Position numbers and translations under genes: made by a program. From positions 3,100,001 to 3,164,000 of the forward strand of contig CP011077.1 of the NCBI GenBank assembly GCA_000963575.1: 64,000 nt of DNA. The letters run 5' to 3'. Source of the DNA: Klebsiella michiganensis (GTDB lineage: Bacteria > Pseudomonadota > Gammaproteobacteria > Enterobacterales > Enterobacteriaceae). The notes below the pieces were generated by a model that saw only the letters and a program-made list of their open reading frames with translations, was not told the origin of the DNA and made no database searches. Of the stretch, positions 1 to 8,357 are shown in pieces (positions within the stretch are counted from its first letter, which is position 1; the number at the start of each line of letters is the position of its first letter).

Positions 1-1292
1 TCTACCCGGAACTGCGGGTCAGCTGGGACGGCGTTCCCCGCGGCCCGAAAAATACCCGCTCCTATGCCCGCTTTACCCACTCCGGCAGCTACACCACCAC
101 GGTGACGCGTCCCGCGCTGTTTAAAAGCTACCTGAACGAGCAACTGAGCCTGCTGTGTGAAGACTATGGCGTCCACATTGAAGTTGGCCCTTCTCAGCAC
201 GAGATCCCTTATCCTTATGTGATTGACGGCCTGAATCTCGACCGCACCATGAGCGCCGGGCTGACGCGCCATTTCCCGACCACCGAGCTGTCACAAATTG
301 GCGATGAAACCGCCGACGGCCTGTTCCACCCGACGGAAGCCTGGCCGCTTTCGCACTTCGACGCTCGCCGGGTAGATTTCTCGCTGGCTCGCCTGCGCCA
401 TTACACCGGCACGCCGGTGGAGCACTTCCAGCCCTTCGTGTTGTTCACCAACTACACCCGTTACGTGGACGAATTTGTTCGCTGGGGCTGCCAACAAATC
501 CTCGATCCGGACAGCCCGTATATCGCGCTGTCCTGCGCCGGAGGTACCTGGCTTACCGCCGAAACGGAAGCCCCGGAAGAAGCGATTTCCGACCTGGCGT
601 GGAAAAAACACCAGATGCCGGCCTGGCACCTGATCGACAAAAACGGCAGCGGCATTACGCTGATTAACATTGGCGTTGGCCCGTCAAACGCCAAAACCAT
701 CTGTGACCACCTCGCGGTGCTGCGTCCGGATGCCTGGCTGATGATTGGCCACTGCGGTGGCCTGCGTGAAAGCCAGCAGATTGGCGACTACGTGCTGGCC
801 CACGCCTACCTGCGTGACGATCACGTTCTGGATGCCGTGTTGCCGCCGGACATTCCTATTCCAAGCATCGCCGAGGTCCAGCGCGCCCTTTACGACGCCA
901 CCAAACAGGTGAGCGGGATGCCGGGCGAAGAAGTTAAACAGCGGCTGCGCACCGGCACGGTGGTCACCACCGATGACCGTAACTGGGAACTTCGTTATTC
1001 AGCTTCTGCGCTGCGCTTCAACCTCAGCCGCGCGGTGGCTATCGACATGGAAAGCGCAACGATTGCCGCCCAGGGTTATCGCTTCCGGGTGCCTTACGGC
1101 ACGCTGCTGTGCGTTTCGGACAAACCGCTGCATGGCGAAATTAAGCTGCCGGGCCAGGCCAACCGTTTCTATGAAGGGGCGATTTCGGAGCACCTGCAAA
1201 TTGGCATTCGCGCCATTGATTTGCTGCGTGCCGAAGGGGAAAAGCTGCACTCGCGCAAGCTGCGTACCTTCAACGAACCGCCGTTCCGTTAA
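1..1292 (+). CDS. amn: AMP nucleosidase, 5' end cut by the window
   Basis: Amn hydrolyses AMP to adenine and ribose 5-phosphate in the cytoplasm. The reading frame is open from base 3, so the gene starts upstream of the window and the GTG at 102 is internal, not a start. About 430 codons are visible, ending in SRKLRTFNEPPFR, the same C-terminus as the E. coli protein (484 aa), so roughly 50 N-terminal residues are missing. The C-terminal half has the nucleoside-phosphorylase-type fold, with GVGPSNAKT and IDMESATIAAQG as recognisable segments. An aminopeptidase gene follows 21 bases later on the same strand and may be co-transcribed. Identification is secure because similarity is near-complete along the whole visible length. 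Confidence 0.97.
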   Translation, partial: YPELRVSWDGVPRGPKNTRSYARFTHSGSYTTTVTRPALFKSYLNEQLSLLCEDYGVHIEVGPSQHEIPYPYVIDGLNLDRTMSAGLTRHFPTTELSQIGDETADGLFHPTEAWPLSHFDARRVDFSLARLRHYTGTPVEHFQPFVLFTNYTRYVDEFVRWGCQQILDPDSPYIALSCAGGTWLTAETEAPEEAISDLAWKKHQMPAWHLIDKNGSGITLINIGVGPSNAKTICDHLAVLRPDAWLMIGHCGGLRESQQIGDYVLAHAYLRDDHVLDAVLPPDIPIPSIAEVQRALYDATKQVSGMPGEEVKQRLRTGTVVTTDDRNWELRYSASALRFNLSRAVAIDMESATIAAQGYRFRVPYGTLLCVSDKPLHGEIKLPGQANRFYEGAISEHLQIGIRAIDLLRAEGEKLHSRKLRTFNEPPFR

Positions 1293-1313
1293 CAAAAATA
1301 ATAAGGAAGCTGG

Positions 1314-3095
1314 ATGCAACACACTTCATCACTCGGCGCGCTGCGGGCGTTGCTCCGGGAGCGCGAGCTGGATGGGATCATCGTGCCGCGCGCCGATGCC
1401 CATCAGAGCGAATACTGTGCGCCTCATGACAATAAACTTGAGTTTATCAGCGGCTTTACCGGTTCCGCCGGGCTGGCGCTAGTGCTTGCCGACCGCGCCC
1501 TGCTGTTTGTGGACGGGCGCTATCAGGTGCAGGCTCGCCATCAGGTGAATCTGCAGGAGTTTGAGATTCATCATCTGCACGACGAGCCGCTTCACCTTTG
1601 GCTACGAGATAACCTTCCGGCGGGCAAACGCATTGCCTTCGAATCGCTGCTGATGGTCAACAGCCAGTACGAAAACCTGCGCACCAGCGGCTGCGATCTG
1701 GTGGCGCTGGATGACGATCCGCTCGATGCTATCTGGCCAGATCGCCCGGCGGCACCCTGCGGTGAAATTATCGCCATGCCGGACGACATCAGCGGCGAAA
1801 GCTCTGCGTCAAAGGGGGCACGGATCGCCCAGACGCTGAGCCAGGCAGGAGCCGATTATCTGGCGCTGACGCAGCCGGACAATATCGCCTGGCTGCTGAA
1901 CGTGCGTGGCTCGGACATTCCGATGAGCCCGGTGCCGCACTCCTTCGCGCTGGCGAGCGCCAGGGGCGACATTGAATGGTTTGTGGCGGAAGGCAAACTG
2001 CGGAAGCTGGATAAAGCCTGGCTCAGCGGCATCACCATCCGCCCGATGGCTGAATTCCTTGCCCGCTGCCAGCAGGTAGCGACCGGGAAACACATTCTCA
2101 TCGACGCGGACTCTGCGCCGGTCGCCGTACGCTTTGCCGTGGAGCAAGGCGGGGGCAGCGTGCTGTGGGCGCCGGATCCTGTGACGCTTATCAAAGCCAA
2201 TAAGAACGAGACCGAGCTGGCGGGCTACCGCGACAGCCACATCGAAGACGGCGTGGCCTGGGTGAATTTCCTTGCCTGGCTGACCCGAGAAGTGCCGCGC
2301 CGCGAAGCCGCAGGCAATCCAGTCACCGAGCTGGAGGCCCAGGAAAAACAGCTCAGCTTCCGCCAGCAGGGCTCCACCTTTACCGAGCAAAGCTTTAGTA
2401 CCATTTCCGCAGCGGGCAGCAACGCCGCGATGTGCCACTACCACTCTTCGCCGGAAACGAATTTCGCCCTCACCGCCGCGCAGTTCTACCTCAATGATTC
2501 CGGCGGGCAGTATATCAACGGCACAACGGATGCCACCCGCACGCTCAGCTTTGGTGAGCTGGATGCGACCCGCCGCCTGCACTACACCGCCGTGCTGAAA
2601 GGCTTCCTGGCGCTGATTTCACTGCAGTTCCCGCAGGGGGCTCAGGGCCACCAGCTCGATGCCTTTGCCCGCCGCCCGCTGTGGGAACTAGGGCTGGATT
2701 ACGACCACGGTACCGGGCACGGCGTCGGCCACCGGCTGATGATCCACGAAAACCCGCACCGTATGGCGAAGAAGGTGAGCCCGTGGCCGATGCTGCCGGG
2801 CAACATCATCACCATCGAGCCGGGTTATTACCTGGCGGACACCCACGGGATCCGTATCGAAAACCAGGTCGAGGTGATTGCCTCCCGGCCAGGCTTCTGC
2901 AAATTCGCGTCGCTGACGCTGATCCCTATCGATTTGTCCGCCGTCGACGTTGATTTGCTCAGCCCGCAGGACATCGCCTGGCTTGACGATTACCACCGGC
3001 AGGTGCGGGACACCCTCTCCCCACGGGTGAACGAAGAAGTTCGGGAGTGGCTGGAAGCCGCCACATTGCCCGTCAGTCAACAGCGCAAGCAGTAA
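1314..3095 (+). CDS. Aminopeptidase P family (M24) Xaa-Pro peptidase
   Basis: This 593-residue protein has the three-part layout of long aminopeptidase P enzymes: an N-terminal creatinase-type domain, a second creatinase-like domain and a C-terminal M24 pita-bread catalytic domain. Metal ligands are visible as Asp in YLNDSGGQY and TTDATR, His in HGTGHGVGH, Glu in TIEPGYY and Glu in IENQVEV. Such enzymes release an N-terminal residue preceding proline in the cytoplasm. It is much longer than E. coli PepP (about 440 aa), so it is a different subfamily. The ATG is preceded by AAGGAAG and lies 21 bases after amn. E. coli has yeeN at this position, so this is a lineage-specific neighbour. Confidence 0.9.
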   Translation: MQHTSSLGALRALLRERELDGIIVPRADAHQSEYCAPHDNKLEFISGFTGSAGLALVLADRALLFVDGRYQVQARHQVNLQEFEIHHLHDEPLHLWLRDNLPAGKRIAFESLLMVNSQYENLRTSGCDLVALDDDPLDAIWPDRPAAPCGEIIAMPDDISGESSASKGARIAQTLSQAGADYLALTQPDNIAWLLNVRGSDIPMSPVPHSFALASARGDIEWFVAEGKLRKLDKAWLSGITIRPMAEFLARCQQVATGKHILIDADSAPVAVRFAVEQGGGSVLWAPDPVTLIKANKNETELAGYRDSHIEDGVAWVNFLAWLTREVPRREAAGNPVTELEAQEKQLSFRQQGSTFTEQSFSTISAAGSNAAMCHYHSSPETNFALTAAQFYLNDSGGQYINGTTDATRTLSFGELDATRRLHYTAVLKGFLALISLQFPQGAQGHQLDAFARRPLWELGLDYDHGTGHGVGHRLMIHENPHRMAKKVSPWPMLPGNIITIEPGYYLADTHGIRIENQVEVIASRPGFCKFASLTLIPIDLSAVDVDLLSPQDIAWLDDYHRQVRDTLSPRVNEEVREWLEAATLPVSQQRKQ

Positions 3096-3099
3096 CCGT

Positions 3100-3123
3100 T
3101 TAAGGCCGCTTTTGCGGCCTTTT
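3100..3123 (+). terminator. Rho-independent terminator after the aminopeptidase gene
   Basis: A GGCCGC/GCGGCC stem with a TTTT loop is followed by TTTTAT, starting 5 bases after the stop codon. The same 24-base unit recurs at 3264-3287. Confidence 0.8.
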
Positions 3124-3134
3124 ATAGGTGCTGA

Positions 3135-3245
3135 CCCAGAGGGAAAAAGCGTGGTTTTTCCCTCTGGGTGGTTATCAGCCGAAAATCAATGAATTGATTT
3201 TCCTGTTTGTTTAAATGAGCCGTCGGGTACTTCTTCCCTCGCCAG
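3135..3245 (+). repeat. Two-hairpin intergenic repeat, copy 1
   Basis: Hairpin 1 is a perfect 14-bp stem (3135-3148 with 3155-3168, arm CCCAGAGGGAAAAA). Hairpin 2 is a perfect 10-bp stem (3181-3190 with 3193-3202, arm GAAAATCAAT). Both stems, the linker between them and a downstream TTCTTCYCTC motif recur at 8358-8466. A terminator hairpin lies about 65 bases after hairpin 2 in both copies. The family is not one I recognise (not ERIC, REP or BoxC). It could be a small RNA gene or a non-autonomous repeat; the strand shown assumes the terminator reads rightwards. Confidence 0.65.
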
Positions 3246-3263
3246 GGCTTTGCCAGCTGTCTG

Positions 3264-3289
3264 TTAAGGCCGCTTTTGCGGCCTTTTTC
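3264..3289 (+). terminator. Second copy of the GGCCGC terminator
   Basis: GGCCGC TTTT GCGGCC followed by TTTTT duplicates the unit at 3100-3123 in 24 consecutive bases. It would serve as the 3' end of any transcript covering the two-hairpin repeat. Confidence 0.7.
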
Positions 3290-3340
3290 ATTGAGTTGCT
3301 GGATTAATCGGCAGTTGAACGCATTTCACCAAAACAGCCT

Positions 3341-3369
3341 TTGACAACCCAGACTCACCCCGTTAGTAT
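3341..3369 (+). promoter_or_regulatory. Sigma-70 promoter of tRNA-Asn copy 1
   Basis: TTGACA (3341-3346) and TAGTAT (3364-3369) are separated by 17 bases and sit 18 bases before the tRNA. The second tRNA-Asn has the same arrangement. Confidence 0.8.
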
Positions 3370-3387
3370 TCGCCCCGTTCACACGAT

Positions 3388-3463
3388 TCCTCTGTAGTTC
3401 AGTCGGTAGAACGGCGGACTGTTAATCCGTATGTCACTGGTTCGAGTCCAGTCAGAGGAGCCA
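3388..3463 (+). tRNA. tRNA-Asn (GTT anticodon), copy 1
   Basis: This 76-base gene has an encoded CCA end. The acceptor arms TCCTCTG and CAGAGGA pair, the anticodon loop is CTGTTAA (anticodon GTT) and the T-loop is TTCGAGT. It is identical to the copy at 16561-16636 and corresponds to one of the E. coli asn tRNA genes clustered near amn and yeeO. Such genes are frequent integration sites, but no integrase lies beside either copy here. Confidence 0.97.
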
Positions 3464-3471
3464 TATTTAAG

Positions 3472-3503
3472 AAGCCTGCTTAGGAAACTAAGCAGGCTTT
3501 TTG
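3472..3503 (+). terminator. Terminator of tRNA-Asn copy 1
   Basis: A 12-bp stem (3472-3483 with 3488-3499) with a GAAA loop is followed by a T-run. Confidence 0.85.
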
Positions 3504-3532
3504 CTTTTCTGCGCCGGCAAAACCCGCCACAA

Positions 3533-3567
3533 AAAAAGCCCGCTTAATTCAGCTTAAGCGGGCTTTT
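3533..3567 (-). terminator. Terminator downstream of puuP
   Basis: The stem AAGCCCGCTTAA / TTAAGCGGGCTT is flanked by an A-run on the left, which gives a T-run on the minus strand, just past the puuP stop. The stem arms match those of the tRNA-Asn copy 2 terminator. Confidence 0.75.
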
Positions 3568-3587
3568 ATTCTCTAACGCGGGCCGTG

Positions 3588-4976
3588 TTATTCCCAGGCG
3601 CGTTCGGCTTTGCTGGCGTCAAACACCGGCGGTGGCCTGCGGAAGCGGCGGGTGAGGAAGGCCAGATACAGAATACCCACCGCGGCCCACACCAAGCCCA
3701 GCGTCAGGGACGTCACTTCGAGGTTCACCCACAGCACCGCCACTGTTGCCGCGCCAATGAGCGGCAGAATGAGGTAGTGCAGCTTCTCGCGCCAGGTTTT
3801 GTTGCGGCCTTCGCGACGCCAGAAGTGGTTGAACACCGACAGATTGACGAAGGTGAAGGCCACCAGCGCACCGAAGTTAATCAGCGCCGTGGCCGTCACC
3901 AGGTCAAAGAACAGCGCGGACAGTGCCACAATACCCACCATGATCACGTTCAGCGCCGGGGTGCGCCATTTGGGGTGCACGTAGCCGAAGTATTTTTCCG
4001 GGAATACGTTGTCACGCCCCATCACATAAAGCAGGCGAGAAACGCTGGCGTGGGAGGCAAGCCCGGAAGCCAGGGTATTCACAAAGGTCGTGCAGAGGAA
4101 AATAGACTGGAACAGCTTGCCGCCGACGTACAGCGCAATCTCCGGCAGCGCCGCGTCCGGATTTTTAAAGCGGCTGATGTCCGGGAAGAACAGCTGCATA
4201 AAGAACGATGCCACAATAAAGATAATGCCGCCGTAGGCCGCAGTCAGGAAAATAGCTTTCGGGATGGTGCGCGCCGCGTCCGGTGTCTCTTCCGACAGCG
4301 TAGTGACCGCATCGAAACCGAGGAACGAGAAACAGACTATCGTCGCGCCGGTGATGACCGGGATCAGGTGCGCATTTTCACTGATAAACGGCTGCAGCGA
4401 CCAGACGGTGCCCACGCCCTCGCCTTTATGCAGCCCCTGCACCACCAGAATAATAAACACCACCATGATGGCTATCTGGACCAGCACAAACAGGGTGTTG
4501 AAGTTCGCCACCAGGTTGACGCTCTTCAGGTTGGCCGCCGTCAGGATGCAGACAAAACCTACCACCCAAATCCACGGCGGGACTTCAGGGAATAGCGCCG
4601 AGAGGTAAATTTTTGCCAGCAGAACGTTAATCATCGGCAGGAACAAATAGTCCAGCAGCGACGACCAGCCCACCATAAAACCAACGTGCGGGCTAATGGC
4701 CTTTTGAGCATAGGTATAGGCTGAACCGGCCTGCGGGAACTGGCGCACCAGTTTGCCGTAGCTGATGGCGGTAAACAGCACCCCCGCCAGCGCAAGCAGG
4801 TAGGACGCCGGGACGTGACCGTCGCTGATGCCGGACACGATACCAAAGGTATCAAACACCGACATCGGCGTGAGATAGGCCAGCCCCATCACTACCACCT
4901 GCCAGAGTTTCAGAGATTTGCGCAGCTGCGGTTTCCCCGCCTGCGAAGCCATGTCTACGGAGGAATTAGTCGCCAT
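3588..4976 (-). CDS. puuP: Putrescine importer PuuP
   Basis: PuuP is an inner-membrane APC-superfamily permease that takes up putrescine as a carbon and nitrogen source for the Puu pathway. The protein follows E. coli PuuP closely for its whole length, with about 12 membrane segments and hallmark stretches such as GLAYLTPMSVFDTFGIVSG and SFLGFDAVTTLSEE. I chose the ATG at 4976 (MATNSSVDM, 462 aa) because E. coli PuuP begins MAINS and a GGGGAAC ribosome site precedes it; an upstream in-frame start at 5030 would add 18 unrelated residues. It lies downstream of puuA on the same strand with an unusually long gap of 378 bases. A second importer of the same family, PlaP, is at 35059-36423. Confidence 0.95.
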   Translation of the reverse strand: MATNSSVDMASQAGKPQLRKSLKLWQVVVMGLAYLTPMSVFDTFGIVSGISDGHVPASYLLALAGVLFTAISYGKLVRQFPQAGSAYTYAQKAISPHVGFMVGWSSLLDYLFLPMINVLLAKIYLSALFPEVPPWIWVVGFVCILTAANLKSVNLVANFNTLFVLVQIAIMVVFIILVVQGLHKGEGVGTVWSLQPFISENAHLIPVITGATIVCFSFLGFDAVTTLSEETPDAARTIPKAIFLTAAYGGIIFIVASFFMQLFFPDISRFKNPDAALPEIALYVGGKLFQSIFLCTTFVNTLASGLASHASVSRLLYVMGRDNVFPEKYFGYVHPKWRTPALNVIMVGIVALSALFFDLVTATALINFGALVAFTFVNLSVFNHFWRREGRNKTWREKLHYLILPLIGAATVAVLWVNLEVTSLTLGLVWAAVGILYLAFLTRRFRRPPPVFDASKAERAWE

Positions 4977-5354
4977 GACGATGTTCCCCCACGCGGATAC
5001 AGGTTTGCGAAACGTTCTTCGTTCGGGCAAACCTGCTTAGCCTGGGGGTTAATCGTAACTGTCGGGGAACGGGAATAAGGTTCACGCAGGCCGCTGGCCC
5101 GTCGTTATCAATGCGGCAGCAGCGTTCGCCCTCGCCGTGCGGATATTTAAACATTTGCGTCTGCATCATTTCATTTCCTCGTCGTACACATTGTCGTTAA
5201 CTGAAGACCCGTTGCCGCCCGCGCTCCATTACGCGACTCCGGGAAATGGCAGGTTGCCCTGCAAAACGTCCGGCCTGGCTCCGCTCAGTCCGTATGATGC
5301 TACTTATGTATCCACTTGCCCGGCCAGGCTTGCTCTGGCGGGCAGGCGGCACAA
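4977..5354 (-). other. puuA-puuP intergenic region with a possible small ORF
   Basis: This stretch has no assigned gene. A bulged hairpin (5317-5344, arms TGCCCG...CGGGCA) lies just after puuA without a T-run. A minus-strand frame at 4966-5169 could encode a 67-residue peptide starting MMQTQMFKYPHGEGER, preceded by GAGGAA, and it runs 11 bases into puuP. It resembles no family I know and is rich in Arg and Cys in its middle. It may be chance, or a short leader that couples translation to puuP. Confidence 0.3.
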
Positions 5355-6773
5355 TCAGGCGTTTTTCAACATCCACTCAATTTCAGTTTCTGTGATTAAA
5401 CGCTCAAACTGCACCAGCTCATCGTGCTTGCACGCATGGAAAACGTGGGCGAAACGCTCGCCCAACAGGCTGCGCAGATGGTCGTTCTGGGTAAATTCCC
5501 ATAGCGCATCGCTCTGGCGGATTGGGAACGGCAGCCCTTCCTGCTCCAGCCCGTTGCCTTCAACTTCTTCCTGCAGCGGCAGGTCGTTATCCAGCCCGTG
5601 TAAAATGCCGGCCAGAATCGTCGCCATCACCAGGTACGGGTTGGCATCTGCCCCCGCCACGCGATACTCCACGCGGTGGTTGTCCCGGTCGCCGCAAGGA
5701 ATACGCAGCGCCACGGTGCGGTTGTTATGCCCCCAGGAAGCCTGGGTCGGGACATACATCCCCGGCTGGAAGCGACGCCATGAGTTCACGTTCGGCGCCA
5801 GCAGAGCCATAGAAGACGGCATCAGGTGGATCATGCCCGCCAGCGCGCGTTTCAGCAGCGCTGAGTCTTCACCATCGGCGTCCGCCAGCACGTTTTCACC
5901 TTTGTTATTCAGCACGCTGATGTGGATGTGCATCCCGCTGCCCGCATGCTCTTCATACGGCTTCGCCATAAAAGTGGCGTGCATCTTATGCTTCTCTGCG
6001 ACAGTTCGCACCAGGCGTTTTAACGCCAGCGCATCATCGCAGGCATCCAGCACGTTATCGGTGTGGTGCAGGTTGATTTCAAACTGCCCGGGGGAGGCCT
6101 CCGCCACCGCCCCGTCGGCCGGGATCAGCTGCAGGCGAGCCAGGTCGTCGATGTCAGTCAGCACATCGGCAAAGTGGTTTAAATTATCGACGGAGTAAAC
6201 CTGGCTTTGGGTATTGCGGTCGTCGGTGCCCGGCGCACAGGGCGGCTGTAAATAGCCTTCGGCGTCGCGCTGGCGGTCAATTAAATAGAACTCCAGCTCT
6301 ACCGCTACCACGGGGAACAAGCCACGCTGGCGCAGCTGCTGCCAGAGTCGGTTCAGCACGTTCCGCGGCTCAACGTCAAAGGGAGCGCCATCTTCATCCA
6401 GCATGGTCAGCATCATCTGCCCGATAAACTCGGGGTCGGCCGCCGAGGGAGTCAGCGTTCCCGGCACCGGTACGCAGCGGCGATCCGGCTCACCCAGCTC
6501 CTGCCCCAGCCCGGCCTCTTCTACTACATTGCCGAGGATATCCATGGCAAACACTGACGCCGGGAAGTAGCAGCCCTTTTCTACCTTACGCAGTCCGGCC
6601 ACCGGAATACGTTTTCCACGGAAGCAGCCGTTCAGGTCAGTGAGCAGGACATCGACATATTGGGTATTGGGATAACGTTCAAGAAAGGTATTCACTTCGC
6701 GTGCAAACGCGCTACTTCGTCTCTCTTCGGAATGCTGAACAAAATTCTCAACTTCTACGATATTGGTTTCCAT
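5355..6773 (-). CDS. puuA: Glutamate-putrescine ligase PuuA
   Basis: PuuA is a glutamine-synthetase-fold enzyme that joins glutamate to putrescine with ATP, giving gamma-glutamylputrescine, the first cytoplasmic step of the Puu pathway. At 472 residues it equals the E. coli length and begins with the same METNIVEVENFVQ. Active-site segments are visible: VAVELEFYL, GQFEINLHHTD, AGSGMHIHIS and GHNNRTVALRIPCG. It is transcribed divergently from puuD across a 212-base region that carries PuuR-like operators, so PuuR repression is expected. Confidence 0.97.
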   Translation of the reverse strand: METNIVEVENFVQHSEERRSSAFAREVNTFLERYPNTQYVDVLLTDLNGCFRGKRIPVAGLRKVEKGCYFPASVFAMDILGNVVEEAGLGQELGEPDRRCVPVPGTLTPSAADPEFIGQMMLTMLDEDGAPFDVEPRNVLNRLWQQLRQRGLFPVVAVELEFYLIDRQRDAEGYLQPPCAPGTDDRNTQSQVYSVDNLNHFADVLTDIDDLARLQLIPADGAVAEASPGQFEINLHHTDNVLDACDDALALKRLVRTVAEKHKMHATFMAKPYEEHAGSGMHIHISVLNNKGENVLADADGEDSALLKRALAGMIHLMPSSMALLAPNVNSWRRFQPGMYVPTQASWGHNNRTVALRIPCGDRDNHRVEYRVAGADANPYLVMATILAGILHGLDNDLPLQEEVEGNGLEQEGLPFPIRQSDALWEFTQNDHLRSLLGERFAHVFHACKHDELVQFERLITETEIEWMLKNA

Positions 6774-6819
6774 GATTCACCGCCGTTGCGTTGGATGCCG
6801 GTCGCTGATGTCGACCGTT

Positions 6820-6832
6820 AAATATAATGTCC
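6820..6832 (-). promoter_or_regulatory. PuuR-like operator on the puuA side
   Basis: AAATATAATGTCC resembles the published E. coli PuuR recognition sequence (AAAATATAATGAACA). It lies downstream of the predicted puuA -10 element. This call rests on sequence resemblance only. Confidence 0.5.
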
Positions 6833-6840
6833 ACTCTTCG

Positions 6841-6869
6841 ACAATGGTGCGAATTAAAATGTTTGTCAA
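6841..6869 (-). promoter_or_regulatory. Predicted puuA promoter
   Basis: On the minus strand TTGACA (6864-6869) and CATTGT (6841-6846) are spaced 17 bases apart. The -10 element is weak, so the exact promoter is uncertain. Confidence 0.4.
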
Positions 6870-6883
6870 ATGTTAATTTAAGT

Positions 6884-6912
6884 TTGCAAGGACGTTACAC
6901 CGCTGCTAGATT
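6884..6912 (+). promoter_or_regulatory. Predicted puuDRCB promoter
   Basis: TTGCAA (6884-6889) and TAGATT (6907-6912) are spaced 17 bases apart. A PuuR-like site begins 4 bases later, where it would cover the transcription start. Confidence 0.55.
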
Positions 6913-6915
6913 GAA

Positions 6916-6928
6916 AAAATATTGAACG
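6916..6928 (+). promoter_or_regulatory. PuuR-like operator on the puuD side
   Basis: AAAATATTGAACG is close to the E. coli PuuR box and overlaps the expected puuD start point of transcription, the usual position for a repressor. Confidence 0.5.
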
Positions 6929-6985
6929 GATACGGGCAACATGGAATCGTTTGGAAATAATTTAGTCCATAATGTGAGGTTGATC

Positions 6986-7750
6986 ATGGTCGATATATTT
7001 GACAAGCCAGTGATTGGTGTCGTGATGTGCAGGAACAGGCTTAAGGGTCATCAGACCCAGACGTTGCAAGAAAAATACCTGAATGCCGTATTGAACGCCG
7101 GCGGATTACCGATTGCCCTCCCCCATGCACTTGCAGAGCCAGAACTGCTGAATGCGCTACTGCCTAAACTGGACGGGATCTTCCTGCCGGGCAGCCCCAG
7201 CAACGTGCAGCCGCACCTTTATGGTGAAAACGGCGATGAGCCTGACGCCGATCCTGGGCGTGATGAACTGAGCATGGCGCTTATCGCCGCCGGGCTCAAA
7301 AGGCGCATTCCCATTTTCGCCATTTGCCGGGGTTTGCAGGAACTGGTTGTCGCCACAGGCGGGACTCTGTATCGTCGCCTGTGCGATCAGCCTCAGCTTC
7401 TGGAACACCGTGAAGATCCTGAGCTTCCCGTGGAGCAGCAGTACGCACCTTCACATGAAGTTCAGGTACAGGAGGGAGGATTGCTTTCGCATTTAATACC
7501 GGGTTGCAACACGTTTTGGGTTAACTCATTACATGGCCAGGGAGCGAAAACGGTGGGCCCGCTACTGCGCGTAGAGGCAAGATCGCAGGATGGACTGGTG
7601 GAAGCGGCAAGCGTTCACGATCATCCTTTTGCCCTCGGCGTACAGTGGCACCCAGAATGGAACAGTAGCGAATACGCCCTGTCGCGTTTGTTGCTTGAAG
7701 GTTTTATCAACGCCTGTCAGAAGCACCTGTCTGAAAAACAGCGACTCTGA
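6986..7750 (+). CDS. puuD: Gamma-glutamyl-gamma-aminobutyrate hydrolase PuuD
   Basis: PuuD is a class I glutamine-amidotransferase-like hydrolase that splits gamma-Glu-GABA into glutamate and GABA, completing the gamma-glutamylated part of putrescine breakdown. The nucleophile Cys114 (AICRGLQEL) and His222/Glu224 (GVQWHPEW) fall at the same numbers as in E. coli when translation starts at the ATG at 6986 (254 aa, the E. coli length). That ATG has GTGAGG upstream. An ATG at 6941 would add 15 residues without counterpart. It is first in the puuD-puuR-puuC-puuB unit, 25 bases before puuR. Confidence 0.95.
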   Translation: MVDIFDKPVIGVVMCRNRLKGHQTQTLQEKYLNAVLNAGGLPIALPHALAEPELLNALLPKLDGIFLPGSPSNVQPHLYGENGDEPDADPGRDELSMALIAAGLKRRIPIFAICRGLQELVVATGGTLYRRLCDQPQLLEHREDPELPVEQQYAPSHEVQVQEGGLLSHLIPGCNTFWVNSLHGQGAKTVGPLLRVEARSQDGLVEAASVHDHPFALGVQWHPEWNSSEYALSRLLLEGFINACQKHLSEKQRL

Positions 7751-7775
7751 CCACTACTGTTAAGGAAATGCCAAT

Positions 7776-8333
7776 ATGAGCGATGACGGCCTGGCGCCGG
7801 GTAAACGTTTGTCAGAGATCCGCCAGCAATTGGGTCTTTCTCAACGTCGTGCCGCCGAACTGTCTGGATTAACGCATAGCGCCATCAGCACCATAGAACA
7901 GGACAAAGTCAGTCCTGCCATCAGTACGCTGCAAAAGCTGCTGAAAGTCTACGGGCTGTCGCTCTCCGAGTTCTTCGCGGAACCGGAAAAACCTGATGAG
8001 CCGCAGGTGGTTATTAATTACGACGACCTGATTGAAATAGGCAGTCAGGGTGTTTCAATGAAATTAATACACAATGGGAATCCTAACCGTACGCTGGCGA
8101 TGATCATTGAGACCTATCAGCCGGGCACAACCACCGGCGAGAGGATCAAACACCAGGGTGAGGAGACGGGCACGATACTGGAAGGTGAAGTGGTTCTGAC
8201 CGTAAACGGCCAGACCTGGCACCTGGTTGCGGGGCAAAGCTATGCTATTAACACCAGCATGCCGCACAGCTTCAGCAACACCTCGGCAGGTATTTGCCGC
8301 ATTATCAGCGCCCACACCCCCACCACGTTCTAA
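7776..8333 (+). CDS. puuR: Putrescine-responsive repressor PuuR
   Basis: PuuR is a 185-residue repressor with an N-terminal XRE-type helix-turn-helix (about residues 12-65, RAAELSGLTHSAISTIEQ) and a C-terminal cupin domain (about 100-180) expected to sense putrescine. Length and sequence match E. coli PuuR almost throughout. In E. coli it represses puuA and puuD and is relieved by putrescine; the two PuuR-like boxes at 6820 and 6916 suggest the same here. A 281-base structured gap separates it from puuC, so puuC may have separate control. Confidence 0.96.
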   Translation: MSDDGLAPGKRLSEIRQQLGLSQRRAAELSGLTHSAISTIEQDKVSPAISTLQKLLKVYGLSLSEFFAEPEKPDEPQVVINYDDLIEIGSQGVSMKLIHNGNPNRTLAMIIETYQPGTTTGERIKHQGEETGTILEGEVVLTVNGQTWHLVAGQSYAINTSMPHSFSNTSAGICRIISAHTPTTF

Positions 8334-8357
8334 TTTTTTCTGGCCTGATAAGGCTAA

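Noticed and set aside
973..1482. Plus-strand frame overlapping amn and the aminopeptidase start
   Set aside because: Out-of-frame shadow of two well-supported genes.
3585..4595. Long plus-strand frame (336 codons) opposite puuP
   Set aside because: It is the antisense shadow of a GC-rich membrane-protein gene: His- and Gln-rich, no domain, no ribosome site.
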